The notes: generated by a model not told the origin, from the sequence alone. Positions 25,331-34,256 are shown, numbered from the stretch's first letter. The stretch: DNA of 64,000 nt from an uncultured Prevotellaceae bacterium (GCA_947176535.1 CAMWQU010000002.1:1-64000), one strand, 5' to 3'. A program made the numbers and translations.

Positions 25331-25537
25331 ATGAGCCAGTTCACAAGCGATGATATAGAAAGCGTCATCCTAAACGGTATCACGTTTCGCGGCGGGCCTA
25401 AAAAAGAGAGCGCACCTTCCACAGGGAAAGTGCGCTCTAAAGCCAAAAAGAAACAATACGTGACCGGAGCACACGGCAGCGGTTCGGCCAAAAAGAAAGC
25501 GGACATCCGCAAGGCCAGAGCCAACCGGCACAAATAG
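25331..25537 (+). CDS. Small basic protein of unknown function
   Basis: The ORF encodes 68 aa, with an acidic-neutral N terminus (MSQFTSDDIESVILNGITFRG) and a strongly basic, Ala/Ser/Lys-rich C-terminal half ending RKARANRHK, as in nucleic-acid-binding tails. It starts 12 bp after the AICAR transformylase and could be translated from the same message. The opposite strand of this ORF carries the likely terminator of the obg operon, so coding and terminator functions overlap. I do not recognise a family. Confidence 0.5.
   Translation: MSQFTSDDIESVILNGITFRGGPKKESAPSTGKVRSKAKKKQYVTGAHGSGSAKKKADIRKARANRHK
25399..25438 (-). terminator. Terminator of the hpt-adk-obg operon, inside the small basic ORF
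   Basis: Arms 25407-25420 and 25425-25438 pair over 14 bp on the minus strand (one G-U) and are followed there by TTTTTTA. It lies about 100 bp after the obg stop. Confidence 0.65.
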
Positions 25538-25540
25538 GTT

Positions 25541-26704
25541 TCAGTCTTCTATCTCTTCATATTCAAAGTCGTCGAGGTCTTCCACTTCGTCCTCGTCTAC
25601 GAACGTGATATCCTCGTCCTCGCCCATAGCCTCTAGTTCCTGCTGCAACGAGGAAACATCCTTGTCGCGGTGCACAATCCGTTCCGCCTGAGTGATGGCT
25701 GCAAGTTTGTTGCTCTCGCTGTTCAGGGCTGTCCACAGGAGGTCTTTCAATTCTGTAAGTCCCCGGTTTGTCACGGCTGAAATGAAGACGTGAGGAACAT
25801 CCTCGGGCAGGTCGTGAGAGAGCATCTCCGTGAGCTCGTCATCCAGCAGGTCGTTTTTCGTAATGGCCAGCACGCGCTGTTTGTCCATCATGTCGGGATT
25901 GAAGGCACAGACCTCATTCATAAGTACTTCATATTCGTGGCGGATGTCGTCCGTGTCACCCGGAACCATAAAGAGAAGCAGCGAGTTACGCTCGATATGG
26001 CGCAGGAATCGCAGTCCCAGACCGCGTCCTTCCGAGGCACCCTCGATGATGCCGGGAATGTCGGCCATGACGAACGAACGGTTGTCGCGGTAGCTCACGA
26101 TTCCCAAAGAGGGTTCCATCGTGGTGAAAGGGTAATTCGCGATTTTTGGCCGAGCCGAGGAGAGCGCACTAAGCAACGTGCTCTTGCCGGCATTGGGAAA
26201 TCCCACCAGACCTACGTCGGCCAACAGTTTCAACTCCAGTATGACGGTGCGTTCCTGCATGGGTTCGCCGGGCTGCGCATAACGCGGTGCCTGATTGGTG
26301 CTGGTGCGGAAGTTCCAGTTTCCCAGACCGCCGCGACCGCCCTTCAGCAACCGCACCAACTGTCCGTCCTCGCTGACGTCGCACAGAAATTCACCCGTTT
26401 CGGCATCATACACGACTGTTCCGCAGGGTACATCTATGTAACGGTCTTCGCCGTCGTGGCCCGTGCTGCGGCTCTTGCCGCCGTTTCCACCGTGACCGGC
26501 AAACACATGGCGGTCGTAGCGCAGATGCAGCAGTGTCCAGTAGTTGTGGTTGCCACGCAGATAGACGTGGCCACCGCGTCCGCCGTCGCCGCCATCGGGG
26601 CCGCCGTTGGCAATGTACTTGGCACGGTGCATGTGAGCGGAACCGCGACCACCCTTGCCCGAACGGCAACAAATCTTTACGTAATCGACAAAATTACTTT
26701 CCAT
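25541..26704 (-). CDS. obgE: GTPase Obg/CgtA
   Basis: This is an essential ribosome-assembly GTPase, 387 aa from ATG 26704 ([19 protein letters not shown]); the track start at 26725 adds seven unlikely residues and would overlap adk. The Gly-rich Obg fold is at residues 1-158. The G domain has GFPNAGKST (G1), DIPGIIEGA (G3) and TKNDL (G4). The C terminus is very acidic ([15 protein letters not shown]), as is usual for Obg. It is 1 bp after adk in an hpt-adk-obg operon. Confidence 0.97.
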   Translation of the reverse strand: MESNFVDYVKICCRSGKGGRGSAHMHRAKYIANGGPDGGDGGRGGHVYLRGNHNYWTLLHLRYDRHVFAGHGGNGGKSRSTGHDGEDRYIDVPCGTVVYDAETGEFLCDVSEDGQLVRLLKGGRGGLGNWNFRTSTNQAPRYAQPGEPMQERTVILELKLLADVGLVGFPNAGKSTLLSALSSARPKIANYPFTTMEPSLGIVSYRDNRSFVMADIPGIIEGASEGRGLGLRFLRHIERNSLLLFMVPGDTDDIRHEYEVLMNEVCAFNPDMMDKQRVLAITKNDLLDDELTEMLSHDLPEDVPHVFISAVTNRGLTELKDLLWTALNSESNKLAAITQAERIVHRDKDVSSLQQELEAMGEDEDITFVDEDEVEDLDDFEYEEIED

Positions 26705-26705
26705 A

Positions 26706-27287
26706 TTATTGGTTCTTCTCGTCAATCAGACGGAAGATGCTTTCTATCATAGCTTCCTTATTGGGCGTATCGGCCCACTTCACTACGTTGAGGATGCCTT
26801 CCTTCTCCAGCCAGCCCAGCACCGGCTCCGTCTGACTATGGTAAACGGCAAAACGGTTGCGGATGGTCTCTTCGTTGTCGTCGGCACGGCCTTCGAACTG
26901 AGCGCGACGCAACAGACGCTCCATCAGCACGTCCTCGCTGACCACAAGTTCGATGGCCATACCCATGTCATGCCCGCGCTCGGCCAGCATCTGTTTCAGT
27001 GCCTCGGCCTGGGCAATCGTGCGGGGGAAACCGTCAAAAATGACTCCGCGACCTTGAGGCAGGGCATCGTAAGTTGTAGCCAAAATCTGAATCATCAGTT
27101 CGTCGGGGATAAGTTGTCCCTTGTCGATGAGTTCCTTGGCCATCTTGCCAATCTCGCTTCCTTTCTTGATTTCACCGCGCAACGTATCGCCCGTGGAAAT
27201 GTGATTCATGCCATAACGCTCTACAACGGCATCGCTGTACGTGCCTTTACCGCTCCCCGGCGCACCGAAGAAAATAATGTTTTTCAT
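26706..27287 (-). CDS. adk: Adenylate kinase
   Basis: It converts ATP and AMP to two ADP. The protein has 193 aa with P-loop GAPGSGKGT at residues 8-16, the NMP-binding STGDTLR, and FDGFPRT. The LID is short and lacks a zinc knuckle, the short form common in Bacteroidota. It lies between hpt (18-bp gap) and obg (1-bp gap), so purine salvage and nucleotide balance share the transcript with a ribosome-assembly GTPase. Confidence 0.97.
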   Translation of the reverse strand: MKNIIFFGAPGSGKGTYSDAVVERYGMNHISTGDTLRGEIKKGSEIGKMAKELIDKGQLIPDELMIQILATTYDALPQGRGVIFDGFPRTIAQAEALKQMLAERGHDMGMAIELVVSEDVLMERLLRRAQFEGRADDNEETIRNRFAVYHSQTEPVLGWLEKEGILNVVKWADTPNKEAMIESIFRLIDEKNQ

Positions 27288-27305
27288 AGAATTTATCTGT
27301 TTCTG

Positions 27306-27845
27306 TTAATTTACAAGTGTATAAATCTCTTTCGTATTCCGGCCATAGCCGTCATAATCAAGACCATATCCTACAATAAAGTCGTTGGGAATCTGCAGGC
27401 AGCAGTAACGGATGTCGAGGTCTACCTGCAACTTGCCGGGCTTCAGGAGCAAGGTGCAGATGTCGATGCTGCCGGGATTGTGCCGCTTCAGCGTGTCTAT
27501 CATGTGGGCCATCGTAAGTCCCGTGTCCACAATGTCTTCCAGTATGATAACGGGCCGTCCCGTGATGTCCATGTTCAGACCGATAACTTCCCGAATCTCA
27601 CCCGTCGTGGAGACACCCTGATAAGAGGCCAGGCGAACAAAAGAGACTTCGCACGGCAACGTGACTTCCCGCAACAGGTCGGCGGCAAAGATAAACGAGC
27701 CATTCAGCACGGCAAGGAATACGGGTTCCTGCCCGGCATAGTCGCGGTTGATCTCCGCCGCTACACGCTTCACCTCCGCCTGTATCTGTTCCTCGGAATA
27801 AGAAACGGCAAACTTCAAATCCTTTACTTGGATAACCTTACTCAT
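27306..27845 (-). CDS. hpt: Hypoxanthine phosphoribosyltransferase
   Basis: Purine salvage enzyme that makes IMP or GMP from hypoxanthine or guanine and PRPP; 179 aa. The PRPP-binding loop is VIILEDIVDTGLT, with the hood region FIVGYGLDYDGYGRN and an N-terminal VLNGSFIFAADLL. It is the first gene of the operon; a -7 box (27871-27864) lies about 20 bp upstream of the ATG. Confidence 0.95.
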   Translation of the reverse strand: MSKVIQVKDLKFAVSYSEEQIQAEVKRVAAEINRDYAGQEPVFLAVLNGSFIFAADLLREVTLPCEVSFVRLASYQGVSTTGEIREVIGLNMDITGRPVIILEDIVDTGLTMAHMIDTLKRHNPGSIDICTLLLKPGKLQVDLDIRYCCLQIPNDFIVGYGLDYDGYGRNTKEIYTLVN

Positions 27846-27863
27846 AGTGATGCTAATTTGTTA

Positions 27864-27871
27864 CAAAGATA
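27864..27871 (-). promoter_or_regulatory. -7 box of the hpt-adk-obg operon
   Basis: TATCTTTG on the minus strand, 18 nt before the hpt ATG. Confidence 0.55.
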
Positions 27872-27987
27872 GCTCAAATAAATTGAATATTGAAGATTAG
27901 AAATTAAAAAATGTCCACAAAGCAGCATTAAAACCTTAATGAAAAATGTTTTTCATCCCGCCGATGCAGGAAATCAGGATTTTTATG

Positions 27988-27995
27988 TACATTTG
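27988..27995 (+). promoter_or_regulatory. -7 box directly before the NAD(P)HX dehydratase gene
   Basis: TACATTTG ends 4 nt before the ATG at 28000, predicting a leaderless mRNA. Confidence 0.55.
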
Positions 27996-27999
27996 TAAC

Positions 28000-28839
28000 A
28001 TGGAAGCGAGTATAAAAACGATTTGCACAGACGATTTGCGCCACATCCTGCGTCCGCGGCCTTGCGACGGGCACAAAGGGACGTTCGGACATGCGCTACT
28101 CGTTGCGGGCAGCCGGGGTATGGCGGGAGCCGCCATACTGTCGGCGGAAGCCTGTCTGCGCAGCGGCATCGGAAAACTCAGCATCCTGACGGACGAGAGC
28201 AACCGCATCATTCTGCAGACCACCGTACCCGAAGCCATTCTGAAGACGGACGACCTACGGAACGGGAGCTACGATGCCGTCGGCCTCGGCCCCGGATTAG
28301 GAGCCGACAAGGCATGTGTCTCCGAATGTCTGAATACGTTTCGCAGGCCCGTGGTACTGGATGCCGATGCCCTGAACGTGCTGGCGGAAGACACCGGGCT
28401 GCAAGCCCTGATTCCGGAAGAAAGCATCCTCACACCTCATCCCAAGGAGGCGGAAAGGCTCATCGGGAGCAGTAAACCGGAGGATGTTTCCGCATTTGCT
28501 CGGCAGCATCACGTACACGTCGTACTGAAAGGCCATCCCTCCCGCATCTGCACTCCGGAGGGCGACATCTATGTCATGCACGTAGGCAATGCCGGCATGG
28601 CCACGGCAGGTAGCGGCGACGTACTGACGGGCCTTATCACCGGACTGCTTGCCCAAGGATATTCCCCGTTGGAGTCGGCACTGTTGGGGGTATGGCTGCA
28701 CGGGACGGCCGGAGACTTTTCCGCAGATGAAATGGGGCAAAACTGCATGTTGGCACGCGACATTCTGCGCTTCCTGCCCATGGCTTTCCGCAAACTGACG
28801 GGGCAGACAAAAAAATATAAATCTATTGATAACGGATAA
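28000..28839 (+). CDS. nnrD: ADP-dependent NAD(P)H-hydrate dehydratase
   Basis: Metabolite-repair enzyme that dehydrates damaged NADHX and NADPHX using ADP; 279 aa from ATG 28000 (MEASIKTICTDDL). The track start at 27946 would place the promoter inside the gene. The ribokinase-like fold has GHALLVAGSRGMAGAAIL, VLDADALN, LTPHPKEAERLIG and the anion-hole GMATAGSGDVLTG with the catalytic Asp. The epimerase domain fused to it in E. coli is absent here. Confidence 0.93.
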   Translation: MEASIKTICTDDLRHILRPRPCDGHKGTFGHALLVAGSRGMAGAAILSAEACLRSGIGKLSILTDESNRIILQTTVPEAILKTDDLRNGSYDAVGLGPGLGADKACVSECLNTFRRPVVLDADALNVLAEDTGLQALIPEESILTPHPKEAERLIGSSKPEDVSAFARQHHVHVVLKGHPSRICTPEGDIYVMHVGNAGMATAGSGDVLTGLITGLLAQGYSPLESALLGVWLHGTAGDFSADEMGQNCMLARDILRFLPMAFRKLTGQTKKYKSIDNG

Positions 28840-28850
28840 CAGACAATGAC

Positions 28851-29924
28851 ATGAAAAGAATTGCATCACTACTTTTAGCTTTCCACACCTCGCTCTTCGC
28901 GCTTCACACCTCCGCCCAGACCGACGTGACCGACTTCGTTCCCGGCTCGACACTGGAGGGCGTCAATTACTTCTTGCCCCAGACGGCCCTGCGCATTACC
29001 GTCGTGGCCGAGAAGACCGAGGTCGTGCCCGGGGAGCTCAACAAATACGCTTTCCGCTACCTGCGCATGAAAGACGTTCCCACCGCCCCCTCCACCACAT
29101 GGAAAATCAAGGAAATGTATCTCGAGAGCTACGGAGTTCCCGACAAGGCGAAAGCCTATAACGTAAAAGTGAAAAGCAAGACTTCAGCTCCATTAGTAAG
29201 CCTGACACGGGACGGCATTCTGCTGGCCATCAATGCCGAGGCGGAAGAAACCGCTCTGCCCGCCCTGCCGAAAGGAACGGAAGTTCCAACTCCGCTGAAT
29301 CCCAAGCAATACATGAATCAGGAAATGCTGGCAGCCGGCAGTGCGGTGAAGTTAGCCGAACTCTGCGCACAGGAAATCTACGACATCCGGGACAGCCGCA
29401 ACGCACTGGTTCGCGGAGAGGCGGACAACACGCCCAAGGACGGCGAACAACTGAAACTCATGCTCAATCAGTTGGACACACAGGCCCAAGCCCTGGAACA
29501 GCTTTTCTGCGGCTATTCGCTGACCCACACCGAGGTCTTCAGCCTGAACTATATTCCCACTCGGGAAACCGAGAAAGAGGTACTTTTCCGCTTCTCCCAG
29601 TTCGACGGCGTGGTGGACAAAGACGACCTTTCGGGACAGCCCGTCTACATCAGCATACAGAACACGGGCAGCCTGCCTCCCAAACAGAGTGACCCGGAGA
29701 CGGACAAGAAGAAAGCCAAGATGGAACGGGGCGTTTACTACAATGTGCCGGCCCGCGAGGCTATCCGCATTTTCGACATCAACCGTTCCTACCTCACTGC
29801 CGAATGCAGCATGGGACAGTTCGGCTACACCGAAATTCTAAGCAATCTGCTCTTCGACAAGAAACTGAACACGCGCGTCAGCTTCTACCAAGAGAACGGC
29901 GGCGTAAAGAAGTTGGAACAGTAA
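28851..29924 (+). CDS. DUF4831-family exported protein
   Basis: The protein has 357 aa. The signal peptide MKRIASLLLAFHTSLFALHTSA is followed by GSTLEGVNYFLPQTALRITV and KYAFRYLRMKDVPTAPSTTW, which match the DUF4831 family of Bacteroidales envelope proteins. The remainder is mixed alpha/beta, with a conserved EIYDIRDSRNALVRGEADN. It follows the dehydratase after 11 bp and is probably co-transcribed. Its end converges on the Na/Pi fusion gene with only 14 bp between. Function unknown. Confidence 0.85.
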   Translation: MKRIASLLLAFHTSLFALHTSAQTDVTDFVPGSTLEGVNYFLPQTALRITVVAEKTEVVPGELNKYAFRYLRMKDVPTAPSTTWKIKEMYLESYGVPDKAKAYNVKVKSKTSAPLVSLTRDGILLAINAEAEETALPALPKGTEVPTPLNPKQYMNQEMLAAGSAVKLAELCAQEIYDIRDSRNALVRGEADNTPKDGEQLKLMLNQLDTQAQALEQLFCGYSLTHTEVFSLNYIPTRETEKEVLFRFSQFDGVVDKDDLSGQPVYISIQNTGSLPPKQSDPETDKKKAKMERGVYYNVPAREAIRIFDINRSYLTAECSMGQFGYTEILSNLLFDKKLNTRVSFYQENGGVKKLEQ

Positions 29925-29938
29925 AGGTCTCCGAACCT

Positions 29939-31906
29939 CTACTCAAAACAGTAACCAAATCCCTGACGGGCAACTATGCGGGCAGCGTAGTTGCCTATTT
30001 TTTTGCGCACCCGGGCTATATTGACATCCACCGTGCGGTCTGTCACCACCACGTCGGAGGGCCACACGGAGGTAATGAGTTCCTGACGGGAGAACACCCG
30101 GCCTCGCTGGCTCAGCAGGAGCCAAAGCAGGTCAAACTCGGTGCGGGTGAGCTGCGACTTCTCGCCGTCCACCATCACGGACTTCTGCGCCGCATTCATC
30201 AGCAGTCCCTCAAAACTGAGCGTATCTCCCGAAGGCACCTGCAAGCGCGCCTCAACAACATTCACCACAAAGTCGCCCAGACGCTCGCACTCATGGATAA
30301 GGTCGATAAACATCGTGTTCATCACATAGTCGAAGTTCTCGTCGTCGATAGCCTGTATATTCTCGCTACGCAGACGGTCACGCTGCTGGTTAATCTCCTT
30401 TTCGATACGCAAGGTCTCATTGATGTTGTAGTTCTCGCGCCGGCCGTTCATGATAAGGCACATCTGCATCAGCGATTCGCCCGTAAGTTTCATCAGCTCG
30501 CGAGCCCCCGTCTCCTGCTCCTTGGTGAAGCTCTTGCGGTCCGAATGGCGGCGTTGCAGGATGCGGGCAATCTTGTAACACGAGTCGCCGATGCTCTCCA
30601 GTTCGCCCACCTCGCGCAGCATCTGCCGAATCTTAACCTTCGTGTCGTCCGACAGATGTCCGTCGCTCACCTTCTCCAGATAGTGGGCAATCTCGTTCTC
30701 CATATTGTCGGAAATCTCCTCGTACTTCTCAATGCGGGCCACGATTTTCTCCCGCTCCTCCTTGTTCTCCTCCTCAAAGAGCATTCTCACCATGCCGAAC
30801 ATCCGCTGCATGCGGTCGGCAAAGAGTGCCACCTCTTTCTGCGCCTGAAAGACCAGAATTTCGGGGGTACGCACCGGGCCCGAATCTATGTATTTCAGTC
30901 GCGTAGGCTGTTTCTCATCCACCGAACTACCGTCTTTGATGACCCTGCATACCAGACGTTCAATCTGTGAAACGAAGCCTATCAGGATGGCCGTATTGAT
31001 GAGGTTGAACGACGTGTGGAAAGTCGCCAGCACGAGGCTCAGCCTTTCGGGATTCGTACCGTCGTAGCCGGCCATGCCGCAGACGAAGTCGATGAACGGA
31101 CGGAAGATAATCAACACCCATATCACCCCAAACGTATTGAAGAACATGTGTGCGAAGGCCGCACGCCGGGCCTGCGTGGATGCCGTGAGGGCCGCCAGAT
31201 TGGAAGTGACGGTCGTTCCGATGTTCTCTCCCATCACCAGAGCAATACCCTGATAAATCGGCAGCACACCGCTGGAACAGAGAATCATCGTAATCGCCAT
31301 GATGGCAGCCGACGACTGCACGCACATGGTCAGCACACCGCCGATGAGCAGGAAGAGCAGCGTGGTGCCGTAACTGTTGGGATCGAAACTGGAAAAGAAG
31401 CGCAGCACCATCTCATTTTCACCCAGTTGCATGTCTATGCCCGTCTGGCGCAACGTGCCCAGTCCGAGGAACATAAAAGCGATACCGAAAAGGAAATCAC
31501 CCAACGTCTCATGCTTCTTTTTATATATAAGAAACATAGCCAGCACAAAAGCCGGCCACACAAGGTCGGTGATATTGAACGAGAAACCGGCCGACATAAT
31601 CCAGGCCGTCAGCGTCGTCCCGATGTTGGCCCCCATGATGACACTGATGGCCTGCGCCAGCGTGAGCAATCCGGCATTGACGAAAGACACCGTCATCACC
31701 GTCGTGGCCGTGGAAGACTGCACGGCTGCCGTCACCGCCACTCCCGTGAGCATCCCCGTAAACCGGTTTGTGGTCATGCGACCCAGAATGTGTCGCAACT
31801 GCGGCCCTGCCATCTTCTGCAGTGCCTCGCTCATACGTTTCATTCCGAATATCAGCAGGGCCAGCGAGCCCAACAGACGGAATGCGATAAAGAATGTGTT
31901 TTCCAT
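29939..31906 (-). CDS. Na/Pi cotransporter-PhoU-winged helix fusion protein
   Basis: This is one uninterrupted frame of 655 aa from ATG 31906 (MENTFFIAFRLLGSLALL). Residues 1-310 form a NptA/NaPi-II-type sodium-phosphate cotransporter with the two inverted-repeat signatures AAVQSSTATT/GANIGTT and CVQSSAAIM/GENIGTT. Residues about 330-560 are PhoU-like helices (EVALFADRMQRMF, ELESIGDSCYKIA). Residues about 563-655 are a complete OmpR/PhoB-type winged helix: LTRTEFDLLWLLL, then GRVFSRQELITSVW, then DRTVDVNIARVRKKIG and the GFGYCF wing. The transporter plus PhoU part is common; the DNA-binding tail is not usual. It might sense phosphate and bind DNA at the membrane. A TACCTTTG -7 box sits just before the ATG. 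Confidence 0.9.
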   Translation of the reverse strand: MENTFFIAFRLLGSLALLIFGMKRMSEALQKMAGPQLRHILGRMTTNRFTGMLTGVAVTAAVQSSTATTVMTVSFVNAGLLTLAQAISVIMGANIGTTLTAWIMSAGFSFNITDLVWPAFVLAMFLIYKKKHETLGDFLFGIAFMFLGLGTLRQTGIDMQLGENEMVLRFFSSFDPNSYGTTLLFLLIGGVLTMCVQSSAAIMAITMILCSSGVLPIYQGIALVMGENIGTTVTSNLAALTASTQARRAAFAHMFFNTFGVIWVLIIFRPFIDFVCGMAGYDGTNPERLSLVLATFHTSFNLINTAILIGFVSQIERLVCRVIKDGSSVDEKQPTRLKYIDSGPVRTPEILVFQAQKEVALFADRMQRMFGMVRMLFEEENKEEREKIVARIEKYEEISDNMENEIAHYLEKVSDGHLSDDTKVKIRQMLREVGELESIGDSCYKIARILQRRHSDRKSFTKEQETGARELMKLTGESLMQMCLIMNGRRENYNINETLRIEKEINQQRDRLRSENIQAIDDENFDYVMNTMFIDLIHECERLGDFVVNVVEARLQVPSGDTLSFEGLLMNAAQKSVMVDGEKSQLTRTEFDLLWLLLSQRGRVFSRQELITSVWPSDVVVTDRTVDVNIARVRKKIGNYAARIVARQGFGYCFE

Positions 31907-31914
31907 AACACCCA

Positions 31915-31922
31915 CAAAGGTA
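31915..31922 (-). promoter_or_regulatory. -7 box of the Na/Pi fusion gene
   Basis: TACCTTTG on the minus strand ends 8 nt before the ATG at 31906. The leader would be very short or absent, and the track start at 31945 lies upstream of the promoter. Confidence 0.55.
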
Positions 31923-31999
31923 CAAAATTCTTTGTATCTGCTCAATTTTTATGACGATTTTCCATGTTACGATTTCATTACAACCCGCTCTTACGCAGC

Positions 32000-32041
32000 A
32001 GCCGGCGTGTGACCCGTGAAGGTCACACGCCGGCTTTTTTT
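32000..32041 (+). terminator. Strong hairpin with T-run on the plus strand, no gene ending here
   Basis: A perfect 15-bp stem (32000-32014 with 32021-32035) is followed by seven T on the plus strand. Neighbouring genes are both on the minus strand, so as a plus-strand terminator it is orphaned; as a minus-strand stem it could still stop aldolase transcripts despite lacking T's. Confidence 0.7.
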
Positions 32042-32083
32042 ATTTCTCCCTCCGTCCTCCGTTTGCGGACGGGGTGTGTCTGT

Positions 32084-33082
32084 TTAGAGCTTGTTGTCGC
32101 TTCCGAGCACGTTCACAATCTTGTGAACATACATCTTCTTCATGTTCTCGCGGGCGGGCTTCAGATACTGACGGGGATCGAAGTGGCCGGGATTCTCGGC
32201 CAGGTGCTGACGGATGGCAGCGGTCATGGCCAGACGAGAGTCGGAGTCGATGTTAATCTTGCAAACGGCGCTCTTGGAAGCCTCGCGGAGCTGCTCTTCG
32301 GGAATACCGACAGCATCGGGCAACTTACCGCCAAACTTGTTGATGGTGTCCACTTCGTCCTGAGGAACAGAGCTGGAACCGTGGAGCACGATGGGGAAGC
32401 CGGGGATGCGCTTCTCGATTTCGTGCAGGATGTCAAATGCGAGGGGAGGAGGCACGAGCTTGCCGGTCTTCGGGTCGCGTGTGCACTGCTCGGGAGTGAA
32501 CTTGTATGCACCGTGGCTGGTACCGATGGAGATGGCGAGGCTGTCGCAACCGCTGCGCTTCGAGAAGTCCTCCACCTCTTCGGGCTTGGTGTAGTGGCTC
32601 ACCTCAGAGGCTACCTCATCCTCCACACCGGCCAGAACGCCGAGTTCGGCCTCAACAGTAACGTCGTGCTGATGAGCATATTCAACCACCTTCTTGGTGA
32701 TGGCGATGTTCTCCTCATAGGGAAGAGACGAGCCGTCGAACATCACGCTGGAGAAACCGTTGTCGATGCACTCCTTGCAGATTTCGAAGCTGTCTCCGTG
32801 GTCGAGATGGAGAGCGATCTGGGGATTGGGGCAACCCAGTTCCTTGGCATACTCCACGGCGCCCTGTGCCATGTAGCGCAGGATGGTGCCGTTGGCATAG
32901 GCGCGTGCGCCCTTGCTGACCTGCATGATGACGGGAGAGTTGGTCTCCACGGCTGCCTGCACGATAGCCTGCATCTGCTCCATCGTGTTGAAGTTGAAAG
33001 CGGGGATTGCGTAACCGCCCTTCACTGCCTTGGCAAACATTTCACGGGTGTTCACCAGACCCAGTTCTTTGTAACTTGTCAT
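32084..33082 (-). CDS. fba: Class II fructose-1,6-bisphosphate aldolase
   Basis: Glycolytic zinc aldolase; 332 aa. Metal and substrate motifs are present: ALHLDHGDSFEI (zinc His and catalytic Asp), FSSVMFDGSSLPYEEN, TVEAELGVLAG (zinc Glu), AISIGTSHGAYKF (zinc His), and IVLHGSSSVPQ (zinc His). It is downstream of the exported EEP-family gene on the same strand, with a 96-bp gap containing a GC-rich hairpin, so it probably has its own regulation. Confidence 0.96.
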   Translation of the reverse strand: MTSYKELGLVNTREMFAKAVKGGYAIPAFNFNTMEQMQAIVQAAVETNSPVIMQVSKGARAYANGTILRYMAQGAVEYAKELGCPNPQIALHLDHGDSFEICKECIDNGFSSVMFDGSSLPYEENIAITKKVVEYAHQHDVTVEAELGVLAGVEDEVASEVSHYTKPEEVEDFSKRSGCDSLAISIGTSHGAYKFTPEQCTRDPKTGKLVPPPLAFDILHEIEKRIPGFPIVLHGSSSVPQDEVDTINKFGGKLPDAVGIPEEQLREASKSAVCKINIDSDSRLAMTAAIRQHLAENPGHFDPRQYLKPARENMKKMYVHKIVNVLGSDNKL

Positions 33083-33101
33083 TGTTTTAGAGTTTTTTGG
33101 T

Positions 33102-33152
33102 GACCCCTCTCCCGGGAAGCTCCCCTGCGGGAGGCCGGCGGCGACAGAGGTC
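33102..33152 (-). other. GC-rich nested hairpin between EEP gene and aldolase gene
   Basis: Outer arms GACCCCTCT and AGAGGTC (33102-33110, 33146-33152) enclose a second stem CTCCCGGG/GCGGGAG. It lies in the aldolase leader region, about 20 bp before the ATG. It could end the upstream EEP transcript or form an aldolase leader structure. Confidence 0.4.
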
Positions 33153-33178
33153 GAATTAGTTATTAAGTTTGGTTCCGT

Positions 33179-34222
33179 TTATTTCATTTCCTTGATGAGG
33201 TACGTCACCGTGGGCAGGTGGTCGCTGTAGCCGTTGAGCCACACTCCGGCAGCATGGGTGCGCAGGGGCGCGCCCTTGTACTTACCCTCCTGCTGCATGA
33301 GATAGTCGCGGCGGAAGATGTGCCAGTTGTAGAGTGTCAGATGACGGTAGTCCTTACGCCCCTTCGGGTCGAGCAGGTTGCGGGAAAGGACAATCTGGTC
33401 GAAGAGGTTCCAGCCGCCCTGGTACGACAGTGTGCCCTGACCCTGCGAACGCAGCACGTCCCACCACGGATTGAAGAAATCGCCCTCTCCGACGTCCTTC
33501 ATCTTGCGTCGTGCGCCGAGCATCTTGGCCATGGAGGTATTGTCGGGGTCGTCGTTCATGTCGCCCATGACGATGATACGCTGTTCGGGGTCGGCCTGCC
33601 GGATGCTGTCCGTGAGCTGCCGCACCTGTTTTCCGGCAATGTCGCGGAAGTAGCCCGTGGCAAAGCGGCTGGGCCAGTGGCACACGATGACGGTGAGCGG
33701 GTCGCCGGCCAGACGTCCCTGCACGGTCAGGAAACCGCGCGTCTTGCGCACCGTGTCGCCGTTTTCGTAGATGTACTGCGGCAGGAAAGCCTTCTCGGGC
33801 GTGAAGAACTTGGGATTGTAGAGCAGGGCGCAGTCCACGCCTCGCTTGTCCGGCCCTTCGATGTGTACGTACTTGAAACCGCGCTCCTTCATGGCGGGCT
33901 GTCCCACGAGGTCGTCGAGCGCGCGGGCATTCTCCACCTCGCTGATGCCCACGACGGCGGCCCCCACGCCCGGCAGTTTGTCGGTGCCGAGGTCGGTCAG
34001 CGCGCGCGAAAGGTTCTTCAGCTTGTTCTCATACTTCACTGCATTCCAGTGGTTACCTCCGTTCGGCAGGTACTCGTAGTCGTTTTTACCCTCGTCATGA
34101 ATCGTGTCGAAGAGGTTCTCCACGTTGTAGAAAGCCACGGCGTAGAGGCCGTACTTCTTCTGTGCGCTGCCCGTGAGCGTGGCCAGCGACAGCAGGAACA
34201 TTAGGAAGAGTTTCTTACACAT
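33179..34222 (-). CDS. Exported endonuclease/exonuclease/phosphatase-family protein
   Basis: The protein has 347 aa. The signal peptide MCKKLFLMFLLSLATLTGSAQ is followed by an EEP fold: VAFYNVENLFDT (metal Asn/Glu region), GISEVENARALDDL (catalytic Glu), VIVCHWPSR, GDMNDDPDN (metal Asp and Asn) and GYSDHLPTVTYL (catalytic SDH). The family includes DNases and other phosphodiesterases. It is divergent from a TonB-dependent receptor/OB-fold lipoprotein set, which points to extracellular polynucleotide breakdown. A TATCTTTG -7 box lies 34 bp upstream of the ATG. Confidence 0.9.
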   Translation of the reverse strand: MCKKLFLMFLLSLATLTGSAQKKYGLYAVAFYNVENLFDTIHDEGKNDYEYLPNGGNHWNAVKYENKLKNLSRALTDLGTDKLPGVGAAVVGISEVENARALDDLVGQPAMKERGFKYVHIEGPDKRGVDCALLYNPKFFTPEKAFLPQYIYENGDTVRKTRGFLTVQGRLAGDPLTVIVCHWPSRFATGYFRDIAGKQVRQLTDSIRQADPEQRIIVMGDMNDDPDNTSMAKMLGARRKMKDVGEGDFFNPWWDVLRSQGQGTLSYQGGWNLFDQIVLSRNLLDPKGRKDYRHLTLYNWHIFRRDYLMQQEGKYKGAPLRTHAAGVWLNGYSDHLPTVTYLIKEMK

Positions 34223-34256
34223 CGTATATATATAAATAGGTATAGGTTTCGGAGGA

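Noticed and set aside
27946-27999. Extended start of the NAD(P)HX dehydratase
   Set aside because: It would place the -7 box inside the coding region; the family N terminus fits ATG 28000.
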